Shown here piece after piece: positions 7,170 through 12,474 of a stretch of DNA of 12,474 nucleotides; position 1 is the stretch's first letter; each line of letters opens with the position of its first letter. The stretch covers positions 477,769 through 490,242 of the forward strand of contig MU631332.1 in assembly GCA_026770615.1 (NCBI GenBank), written 5' to 3'. Under the pieces are notes generated by a model that was not told the origin of the DNA, searched no databases, and was given only the letters and a program-made list of their open reading frames with translations. A program made the position numbers and the translations under genes. This DNA is from Pavlovales sp. CCMP2436. Taxonomy: Eukaryota; Haptophyta; Pavlovophyceae; Pavlovales.

Positions 7170-7312
7170 CTGACCACGCTCTGGCAATGGGGCAATAAGT
7201 TCAGCAAGGAGTCTGAGTCGGCCATGCGGACTACGTCTACCTGGCTCTCCAAGCCTGGTCGCCAGTCCGGCCTGCTTCTAATAATTTCTATAAATGTGGG
7301 CGAATATGGTCA
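7170..7312 (+). repeat. LRR end-cap remnant, copy B
   Basis: Frame from 7170 reads LTTLWQWGNKF, then SKESESAMRT, a 2-codon insertion, TWLSKPGRQSGLL and a stop in TGA after QHA (about 7321). It is a duplicate of the end of an LRR domain lacking the upstream LRR units and any ATG. At the DNA level it matches 7404-7530, including the AT-rich tail around AAT-TGGGCGA. It appears to be a duplicated fragment and not an expressed gene. Confidence 0.6.
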
Positions 7313-7320
7313 GCACGCTT

Positions 7321-7401
7321 GACCGTGAGTCCCTCGCCGAGCCCGACCGCGCCCGCATCGCCGATCTTGTTGCGGTTGAGGTAGAGCGTGGTCAGCGCCG
7401 T
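7321..7401 (-). pseudogene. inverted LRR unit
   Basis: On the minus strand from 7401 to 7321, 27 codons read TALTTLYLNRNKIGDAGAVG followed by LGEGLTV, a full ribonuclease-inhibitor-type LRR. All other LRRs in the window are on the plus strand. It abuts the plus-strand copy C at a 13 bp perfect inverted repeat (7385-7397 / 7402-7414) with a 4 bp spacer, and the two LRR units remain alignable for nearly 40 bp either side. This is a head-to-head duplication or local inversion within the LRR array. Confidence 0.75.
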
Positions 7402-7403
7402 CG

Positions 7404-7530
7404 CTGACCACGCTTTACCTATGGGGCAACAAGTTTGGCAAGGAGTCTGAGTCGGCCATCAGGACTGCCTGGCTCTCCAAGCCTAGTCGCCAGTCGAGCC
7501 TGCTTTTTTTAATTTGGGCGACCTTGCTGA
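7404..7530 (+). repeat. LRR end-cap remnant, copy C
   Basis: Frame from 7404 reads LTTLYLWGNKFGKESESAI, then RTAWLSKPSRQSSLL, and stays open to a TGA near 7605. It is the closest match to copy B (7170-7312), sharing KESESA-RT, WLSKP and RQS-LL at the protein level and most bases. No start codon or upstream LRR precedes it on this strand because the adjacent LRR is inverted. It is best read as a duplicated fragment of the LRR tail. Confidence 0.65.
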
Positions 7531-7575
7531 CCATCGGACCAGTCCATTCCAGCCGTTTTTTGCCGTTTTTAGCCC

Positions 7576-7635
7576 ACAGAAGACTTGTCGCCGCTGACAG
7601 AACGTGAATGAGTCAGACTGGGACAAGTCTTCTGT
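7576..7635. repeat. perfect 14 bp inverted repeat (hairpin)
   Basis: ACAGAAGACTTGTC at 7576-7589 pairs perfectly with GACAAGTCTTCTGT at 7622-7635. A nested CTGAC/GTCAG pair lies inside at about 7594-7598 and 7612-7616. It lies 19 bp before the ATG of the next ORF. It could be an RNA hairpin in a 5' leader, a terminator-like structure or a small palindromic insertion. Confidence 0.6.
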
Positions 7636-7653
7636 CCCAATACCACATATTCA

Positions 7654-8064
7654 ATGGCGGCGGCGCGCTCTGGTGCCGATTGGGAGCGTTTGCTCGGTGC
7701 GCGCGATGAAGACGAGCGCACGCCCGCGCCACGCACGCGCTACGTTCCCGGGTGGCGGCGGCGAGGCGATTGTCCGACACCAGCGAGCGCGCCCCCACCT
7801 CCGCTCACGCCTCAGGCGGCTCGCGTAATGTTCCGCAAGCGCGGTCAGCAACGGTGGAGCGCGCTCGTGTCTGCGAGCACGTCCCGCATCGCGCGCTCGA
7901 TGCGAGCACATCTGGGCGAGGTGCGCTGGCGGGCGTTCGTTGCGCACGTGAATAAGCACTACAAGGAGCAGTTCGTGCGCGCGTTCGAGCCGACGAGCGG
8001 CGTGATCGCGTGCGCGGGCCCGATCGAAGACGGCCCGTGCCCTCGAGCGTTCGAGGGTCGCTGA
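7654..8064 (+). CDS. hypothetical 136-residue Arg/Ala/Pro-rich protein
   Basis: The frame opens with ATG at 7654 and ends at TGA 8062-8064, which overlaps the first LRR of the next block in another frame. Residues 1-55 are Ala/Arg/Pro-rich and low complexity. Residues about 58-110 are basic and probably helical, with Trp and Phe spaced in a plausible core (RWSALVSAS..., VRWRAFVAHVNKHYKEQF). No family is recognised. GC content and codon use match the neighbouring coding islands. It may be the N-terminal part of the LRR protein that follows, joined by a frame change or a small intron near 8000-8057; the LRR frame itself is open only from 7956 and has no ATG before its repeats. Alternatively it is a chance GC-rich frame. 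Confidence 0.4.
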   Translation: MAAARSGADWERLLGARDEDERTPAPRTRYVPGWRRRGDCPTPASAPPPPLTPQAARVMFRKRGQQRWSALVSASTSRIARSMRAHLGEVRWRAFVAHVNKHYKEQFVRAFEPTSGVIACAGPIEDGPCPRAFEGR

Positions 8065-8408
8065 CCGAGCTCGACCTCCGCCGGAACGAGATCGGTGACA
8101 GGGGCGCGGTCGGCCTCGGCAAGGCGCTCGAGGTCAACGCGTCGCTGACCACGCTCCAACTCCGCCGGAACCAGATCGGCGACTCGGGCGCGCTCGGCCT
8201 CGCCAATGCGCTCAAGGTCAACGGGTCGCTGAAGAAGCTCTGGCTCGACGACAACCAGATCACCGATGCGGGCGCGGTCGGCCTCGCCAAGGCGCTCGAG
8301 GTCAACGCGTCGCTGACCAGGCTTGACCTCGAGCGCAACCCGATCAACGACGCGGTTGCGGACGCGATCATGGCGGGGGCCAAGCCGACTCTGAAACTCT
8401 ACGTCTAA
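8058..8408 (+). CDS. LRR block of four ribonuclease-inhibitor-type repeats
   Basis: Four 28-residue repeats run from 8058, 8142, 8226 and 8310, each of the form SLT-LxLRxNxIGDxGAVGLA with a KALEVNA-type end. The last unit is altered to a C-terminal cap ending LKLYV and TAA at 8406-8408. At the DNA level this is an 84 bp tandem repeat. Such repeats form a curved protein-binding surface in NLR-type receptors and in many algal proteins of unknown role. The frame is open from 7956 but contains no ATG, so the 5' end lies elsewhere: either spliced from the 7654 ORF region or from an upstream exon such as the kinase. The repeats have no stops and conserved spacing, suggesting recent function. Confidence 0.65.
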   Translation, partial: SLTELDLRRNEIGDRGAVGLGKALEVNASLTTLQLRRNQIGDSGALGLANALKVNGSLKKLWLDDNQITDAGAVGLAKALEVNASLTRLDLERNPINDAVADAIMAGAKPTLKLYV

Positions 8409-8515
8409 CTACTATGGCCAAGGGAGTCTGCCGCCTGGGATCCGAGCCGTGTGTAAATATCTAGATTAACGTCCGTCCCCTGAGGCCTGACACGGCCAGC
8501 TCACTAAGCGTTATA

Positions 8516-8863
8516 ATGAGGGCTGGCCGGACCAAAGCGAGGGCTGCGGAGCCAGTAGTGACCAGATCTCGCCAAGGGTGTGGTCAATGGCTCCACAGCC
8601 CTCCCGCCGCCAAGCAGCTCCCGCCGTCGCCGCTGCAGAACGCGTTCACTCACCTTACGGCCGTGCAGCTAGCTCGCAGCCGCGTTGGCAAGCTTGAGGA
8701 TACTCTGGCCGCAGCGAAAGCCGCAGTGGAGGCGGAGGAGGCGAAGCAGCGCGCGGCAATGGTGCCGCTCATGGCGGCGTGCGACGCGGCCTTGCTCATC
8801 GTGCAGAATGGACGGCTCGAGATGGACAAGCGGCAGAAAATCGCCGGGAATCCGGCACTTTAA
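8516..8863 (+). CDS. hypothetical 115-residue protein with coiled coil
   Basis: ATG at 8516 to TAA at 8861-8863. The first 40 residues are basic and Pro-rich without features. Residues about 49-84 form a strong amphipathic helix rich in Ala, Glu, Lys and Leu (LARSRVGKLEDTLAAAKAAV and on), likely a coiled coil. A hydrophobic patch (AALLIVQ) and a basic C-terminus follow. A pyrimidine-rich run ending in GCAG at 8638 could be a splice acceptor, so the upstream 40 codons may be intronic and the helix the last exon of a gene whose start is unseen. AATAAA at 8910-8915 lies 47 bp after the stop and could be a polyadenylation signal. No family is recognised. Confidence 0.4.
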   Translation: MRAGRTKARAAEPVVTRSRQGCGQWLHSPPAAKQLPPSPLQNAFTHLTAVQLARSRVGKLEDTLAAAKAAVEAEEAKQRAAMVPLMAACDAALLIVQNGRLEMDKRQKIAGNPAL

Positions 8864-9434
8864 ACTATTTCTCTATTGGGGTATGTGTCGGGGCAAATGT
8901 TTGTATTTGAATAAAAAATCGGAGCACTAGGGCTTGCTGCTGGCGCCGTCCGGTCAATTCCGCTGACCCCTATCTGAACGGAAAAAGACTGAATGCACAT
9001 GTGCTGGCTGGCCATAACCGGAGCTGGAGCCCTTATTGAAATAAAGGGAAGCCTGAGTTGCCAACCCTAAAAGCCTTGCCCTGCTTGCTCTGGTTTAGCT
9101 GAAACATGAATAAGCCTGCCGCGTGCTCTTACCGCGCACAACTGAGTACCTCCTAGTCGCCTGGCTCTACATAATACAATTAACATGGTTCGACATATAT
9201 TTATGATAGGGAGTCAAGCTGGCGTCTGAATGTTTTGAATGTTGTGCTGGTCTGAGCGCTGCGTCGCCCATTGCTTGCTACGGGCCTTAGTCGGCTGCGC
9301 TGGCTTGGGCGCATATACAACGCGAGATATACGTTAGTATTTCGTTAATTATTAATCAGAATGACGATGCAATCTGCCGTTGGCCTACATTATGACCCGG
9401 TGAATGTATTTAAACAAAAATATGAAATGTTCAG
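8864..9434. other. spacer
   Basis: No gene is supported. It holds an AATAAA about 47 bp after the preceding stop and the solo foldback-element relative at 9033-9079. The rest is mixed-composition sequence without clear motifs. AT content rises towards 9330-9430. Confidence 0.5.
9033..9079 (+). repeat. solo copy of the foldback element's arm
   Basis: The stretch TTGAAATA-AAGG, then GCCTGAGTTGCCA and CCCT, ending CCTTG, matches the right arm of the foldback element at about 10898-10939 in the same orientation, with scattered substitutions and a one-base gap. No partner inverted arm lies nearby, so this is a solo or decayed element end. Confidence 0.55.
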
Positions 9435-9614
9435 CATGAGAGACGCTGACCCTACGTCGCTCCTGCTCGAGCCTGAGCCGGTTGCCGAGAGGCCGCTTGC
9501 CATCGGCAACTCGACGAGCGGTATCACCTACACCTCGGCCACGCAGGAGGATTTGAGCGAGGGTGTTGCTCGCTCCCCGCGCCGCCCAGAGCGCTCACTG
9601 ACTCGCGCCTATCG
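9435..9614 (+). CDS. possible internal exon, unrecognised
   Basis: Within an ATG-started frame (9361-9699), only the middle 180 bp is GC-rich and protein-like. It runs from a TTCAG at 9430-9434 (possible acceptor) to CG|GTACCT at 9615 (possible donor), is an exact multiple of three, and encodes an acidic, Ser/Thr/Pro-rich segment (ADPTSLLLEPEPVAERPL..., ATQEDLSEGVARSP). Both flanks are AT-rich and look intronic or intergenic. No family is recognised. A short ORF from the ATG at 9361 is the alternative. Confidence 0.3.
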
Positions 9615-10430
9615 GTACCTCATGAAATGTGCTTATTCAATAAGATTTTCGTATATTTATCTGCACTTATTTAGTAATGTTGAACTTGTTCTTCAATAGG
9701 ATTTGATAAGTCGAGACTTTGTCTTCGCCTTTTAAGACCCTATACTTCAGGACTCAAATGTTTAGCCCCGACGATCACGAACTAGACACAAATGGATCCA
9801 TGTGTACCCGGCCTATTGATGAATAGTTGATGATAGGCTTGAACATTACATAGCCGCGGATCCGTACCGCCAGGAGTCTAGCTGAATACTGCTGGTATAA
9901 AAAAACTTAAATCGTTATAAAAACGGTTCCTTTGAACGGTTTCTTTTTTCCCACGACCCCTTGTGTATCTTCGGCGCGACCGCTCTGTAAACTGCGTGCC
10001 GTTAGTACTCAAAAGCCGCGATTTTTCAAGTACATTCTGGTCCCGGGTAATAAATCATAAATATTTGTTCGACCCGCATCTATTTCATATGTAAATTTGC
10101 ACAATATAAATGATAATTATTCAATAAATTACGCAGTGACGGCAACTTTGGCGAGGACAATTTGGGCACCTTCGGCAACTCAACGATATAATTTGTTGCT
10201 AGTGATGGGCCTTTAGCGTATTGGCGCAACCAAAGGTTCCTGCGGGCACGGCGGATTCATTCGCATGAGTGACGTCGTTATAAATCGATGACGATGACGG
10301 GTGTCGAGCGGAATAATTTAATATACACGTATATGTGTTTTTATACATACAATTTAGAACGTTCAAATTCGGCATCGCTATCATTTCCAACATGTATCTA
10401 GCTCTATTTGATATAAAAGACTTGTGTTGC
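9615..10430. other. AT-rich spacer
   Basis: No gene is supported; frames here are short and AT-driven. Contents are the dispersed repeat at 9935-9982, a T/A-rich stretch at 10040-10135, and a 17-codon open piece at about 10139-10190 reading GNFGEDNLGTFGN, which is too short to assign. TCGATGACGATGACGG at 10284-10299 is a simple GATGAC duplication. Confidence 0.45.
9935..9982 (+). repeat. dispersed repeat, copy 2
   Basis: This shares AACGGTTT, CCCACGACCCC, TTGTG and TCTTCGGCGCGACCG with copy 3 at 10491-10536, differing by a few substitutions and small gaps. A partial copy lies at 292-322. Confidence 0.7.
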
Positions 10431-10433
10431 GCC

Positions 10434-10576
10434 GCAAGTCTTTCAGCGCAAGTCTTTCAGCGTCCCGGCCGCCGGTAATTTCTTAATCGTAACGGTTTAT
10501 TATTTCCCGCGACCCCCTGTGTCTTCGGCGCGACCGATGTAGTGCGCCGCAAGTCTTCCCGCGTGCCGGCCACCGG
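10434..10576 (+). repeat. small repeats GCAAGTCTTTCAGC and GCGCCGCAAGTCTT
   Basis: GCAAGTCTTTCAGC occurs twice in tandem at 10434-10461. A wider unit, TGCGCCGCAAGTCTT followed by CCGGCCGCCGG, spans about 10428-10475 and recurs as GTGCGCCGCAAGTCTTCCCG and CCGGCCACCGG at 10542-10576. The dispersed repeat copy at 10491-10536 lies between the two, so the whole stretch is a duplicated module. Confidence 0.65.
10491..10536 (+). repeat. dispersed repeat, copy 3
   Basis: This is the counterpart of 9935-9982: AACGGTTTATTATTTCCCGC, then GACCCCC, TGTG and TCTTCGGCGCGACCG. It is flanked on both sides by the GCGCCGCAAGTCTT repeat. Confidence 0.7.
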
Positions 10577-10716
10577 CGCCGCCCACCACACGCGGACGCA
10601 CGACCTATTTTAAAGTTAGTATAAGTTGTTAGTTAGTAAGACCCTTCAACACACCCGCAAACGCCCTATTACTACTTGTTATTATAATCGACTGAGCAGT
10701 TTAAATCTGGTCTGGG

Positions 10717-10948
10717 CCTGAGCAAGAGTGTGAGGCCTGCCAACTCAGGCTTCCTTATATTTCAACCGTGTTTACACATTTCTGCTGCGAGATCACGTCC
10801 TTCCTTACAATTATAAGCTTTGAGCACCCAATAAAATATACGGCCTTATAATTATCAGGAAAGACGTGATCTCGCAGCAGACAATTGCAAACACGGTTGA
10901 AATATAAGGAGGCCTGAGTTGCCAGCCCTTACACCCTTGGTCTGAGAG
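10717..10948. mobile_element. foldback (MITE-like) element with about 100 bp inverted arms
   Basis: The left arm (10717-10817) and the reverse complement of the right arm (10845-10948) match closely around a 27 bp loop. The strongest blocks are AACTCAGGC, CCTTATATTTCAACCGTGTT, CTGCTGCGAGATCACGT and AATTATAAG. The inner 84 bp match at roughly nine of ten positions; the outer 17-20 bp are weaker. There is no coding capacity. A solo arm at 9033-9079 shows that the family has more than one member. No target-site duplication could be fixed because the outer ends are degraded. It fits a non-autonomous DNA transposon or a hairpin RNA source. Confidence 0.75.
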
Positions 10949-11466
10949 CTTTGCATGCCAACATGCGGAAGAGGAGGGGTTGTGCTTGTTATTTACAAAA
11001 TTCCATTTCATTCCACTCCATTTTTTTCGGGGGGGAAACCCGTCACCCCTTCCGATACCCCCGCACCTCACTCCTCACTTCCCGGCGTTTATTTGAGCGC
11101 TGGGGAGGTGTTTGAGACTTCGGACTGAAAATCATGGTCTCTAGGCGAGCTGTCATAGGACACGTCATTCTAAACGTATACCTTTATCTGGACCTAGCCT
11201 CAGTATGGAGCCAGAAAGATTTTGTCGGAGGGCCCGCACTGGCCATATAAAGATAATTATCAGTAGTGTTTTTATTATGCCCGCATGCCGCTGTGTGAGG
11301 GGACATTTTGCAGATGACAACGAAGGGATGATGTCGCTATCTGCGTGCTCGGGAATGGTCCTAGGCTAAAAGTGTGTTGTTGCTGCACAACTGGGAGTCT
11401 GTGAGACCGCTTACGGGGCCGGACGTTTTTAAAGATATTTACATACGCTGTGTATTCCGGTTTTAG
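10949..11466. other. spacer
   Basis: No gene is supported. An 86-codon minus-strand frame at 10811-11071 lies over the foldback element and is discarded. The block 11345-11426 is the second copy of the diverged repeat at 4502-4557. A G-run is present at about 11029-11035. Confidence 0.45.
11345..11426 (+). repeat. diverged dispersed repeat, copy 2
   Basis: Blocks 11345-11367 and 11401-11426 match 4502-4524 and 4532-4557 with a longer spacer (33 against 7 bp). The strongest shared pieces are ATGGTCCT and GAGACC-CTT-CGGGG. Confidence 0.4.
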
Positions 11467-11790
11467 ATGGGCCTGACAGGGTACACTGCTATTGCCGCGC
11501 CACCCTCCGCGGCCAGGACGCTCGCCTGTAAGGTTTACGGACCGGGCTCGTTATATCCGGAAGCCCGTAAGGTTTACGGACTGGGCCCGTTATATCGGGG
11601 AGCCCGAAAGGTTTATGGACTGGGCCCATTATATCGGAGAGCCCGAAAGAATTACGGACTGGGCCCGTTATATCCGGGCAGCCCCTTTCAGGGCAAACCG
11701 GGGGTTTCGGGCCCAGAAATGGGTTGCTCCGATATAGACCCGTACGTTCTCCATCAAACAAATTACGGAACTACAACCGTGACTACGTAG
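11467..11790 (+). CDS. 107-residue ORF with four 13-residue repeats
   Basis: ATG at 11467 to a TAG at 11788-11790. Residues 21-72 are four tandem repeats of RKVYGLGPLYRGA type: the first diverged (KVYGPGSLYPEA), the second and third nearly identical, the fourth RKNYGLGPLYPGS. The Tyr, Gly-Leu-Gly-Pro and Leu-Tyr positions are constant. N- and C-terminal flanks carry no recognised motif or signal peptide. The opposite strand is also open over the repeat with its own 13-residue period (KPFGLPDITGPVR), because 39 bp is a multiple of three, so openness alone is weak evidence. It may be a small repeat protein or just a minisatellite. The GTAAGG in each of the first two units resembles a splice donor. 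Confidence 0.3.
   Translation: MGLTGYTAIAAPPSAARTLACKVYGPGSLYPEARKVYGLGPLYRGARKVYGLGPLYRRARKNYGLGPLYPGSPFQGKPGVSGPEMGCSDIDPYVLHQTNYGTTTVTT
11527..11682 (+). repeat. 39 bp tandem repeat, four units
   Basis: Units start at 11527, 11566, 11605 and 11644 (period 39). The consensus contains GTAAGGTTTACGGACTGGGC, then CCGTTATATC and GGAGCCC. Unit 1 is the most diverged. The motif GGGCCCGTTATATC is constant apart from single changes. A partial inverted echo (GGGCCC, GATATAGACCCG) follows at 11718-11742. Confidence 0.9.
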
Positions 11791-11956
11791 CAGATGCAAA
11801 CGCCCCCCCCCCCTCCCTCTCTGATGGTAAACGAGGAGAAACTGATAACGATGCTTCGGCGTGCAAAAGGAATAACCGAAAAATGTCGCAAGCGGGCTAA
11901 TACATTACGAAACTACACTCGCGATTACGTAGCAGATGCCAAAGCCCCCCCCCCCC
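11762..11956 (+). repeat. direct repeat ending in poly-C, two copies
   Basis: ATTACGGAACTACA, then GACTACGTAGCAGATGC and a run of C at 11762-11813 is repeated at 11904-11956 as ATTACGAAACTACA, GATTACGTAGCAGATGC and a C run. Between them and again downstream lies a second motif, GTAAACGA-GA-AA then CGATG and CTTCGGCG (11827-11865), with relatives at 12074-12117 (GTAAACGAAGAAAG, GACCGCTGCCTTGGCGCG) and 12195-12228 (ATTACCGCTGCCTCGGCGCG). The whole stretch is an eroded repeat array with poly-C at unit ends. Confidence 0.65.
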
Positions 11957-12258
11957 GTATATTGCAAGAGTAAAAACAAATACCTCGATCAATAATATAT
12001 AGTAATATAGTTGATTCCGCTCGAGACCCCATCGTTATCGGTTTATACAGATATCACTCCGAGGAGTGAACGAGTAAACGAAGAAAGTGCGATGACCGCT
12101 GCCTTGGCGCGTGACGATCCCCCACCCCCCTGATAAAAGAAGAAGAAGAAATTATATAAAAATATTTCGAGTATGCTTATAAATCACGAAATTAAAAAAT
12201 CGATTACCGCTGCCTCGGCGCGCGACGTACGGGCCCCGCTCTCTATCGCCTCGGCCCT

Positions 12259-12474
12259 AATCTGTGAGATAGGGACATGGTGGTGAGGGGAGGGGTCAGT
12301 GTGATTAGTGTGTGTGTGTGTGAGGGAGGGGGGAGCGGGGAGGGGGGGGGTGGTTAAGGTGAGGTGTGGAAAGGGAAGGAGGGCGGGGGGAGGGGAGAAG
12401 TAGTGGGGCATGGGAATGAAAGAGGAGGGGGTTGATAGTGGGGCACGGGGGGAGGGGAAGGAAAGGAGGGAAAG
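12259..12474 (+). repeat. G-rich low-complexity tract with GT run
   Basis: The plus strand is almost free of C here. It contains many G runs of four or more (for example 12338-12350 and 12385-12398) and a GT microsatellite at 12308-12322. The sequence continues to the window edge. Such tracts can form G-quadruplex or triplex structures; no gene is present. Confidence 0.7.

Noticed and set aside
10811..11071. 86-codon minus-strand frame
   Set aside because: It is built from the right arm of the foldback element and a G-run, with no motif.
12184..12411. 75-codon minus-strand Pro/His-rich frame
   Set aside because: It is the complement of the G-rich low-complexity tract.

Overview
The window looks like nuclear DNA of a single-celled eukaryote. 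The best fit is a microalga of the haptophyte or a similar chromist type, but this is inferred from gene style and not proven. Short GC-rich coding islands sit in AT-rich spacers full of inverted, tandem and dispersed repeats. One gene is interrupted by an insert that begins with a consensus spliceosomal donor (GTAAGT). The recognisable families are a RING-CH membrane ubiquitin ligase, a TKL-type protein kinase, ribonuclease-inhibitor-type leucine-rich repeats (LRRs) and a histone deacetylase relic. There are no operons, no Shine-Dalgarno-spaced gene runs and no bacterial RNA genes. I found no tRNA, rRNA or CRISPR array.

Layout. 1-650: spacer, then a possible last exon of a Gly-rich protein. 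650-1480: AT-rich spacer with an inverted repeat. 1484-2221: the clearest intact gene, a RING-CH protein with two membrane segments (MARCH-like). 2222-3630: repeat-rich spacer with a 175-195 bp tandem repeat and a 55 bp inverted copy. 3630-4600: GC-rich but unrecognised. 4607-4805, minus strand: a decayed histone deacetylase exon carrying the RPPGHHA active-site motif and an in-frame stop. 5108-7154: a TKL kinase with a helical N-terminus, a five-times repeated Gln-rich heptad and a complete catalytic core. It is split by a 305 bp insert and then shifts frame into an LRR.

7160-8408 is an LRR junkyard: two extra copies of the LRR end-cap, one LRR unit in inverted orientation, a perfect hairpin, a 136-codon ORF and a clean block of four LRRs. 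8516-8863 is a small coiled-coil ORF. 8864-11460 is mostly spacer with a foldback (MITE-like) element, a solo relative of it and a three-copy dispersed repeat. 11467-11790 holds a 39 bp / 13-residue tandem repeat ORF. The window ends in poly-C-associated direct repeats and a G-rich tract.

The kinase is the biological focus. Helical bundle, coiled coil, kinase and LRR together recall pseudokinase/kinase cell-death executors and NLR-like receptors. This copy has a frameshift and no usable AG acceptor, so it may be a decaying or non-canonically spliced member. The RING-CH gene is a separate unit and no functional link to the kinase can be shown from sequence.
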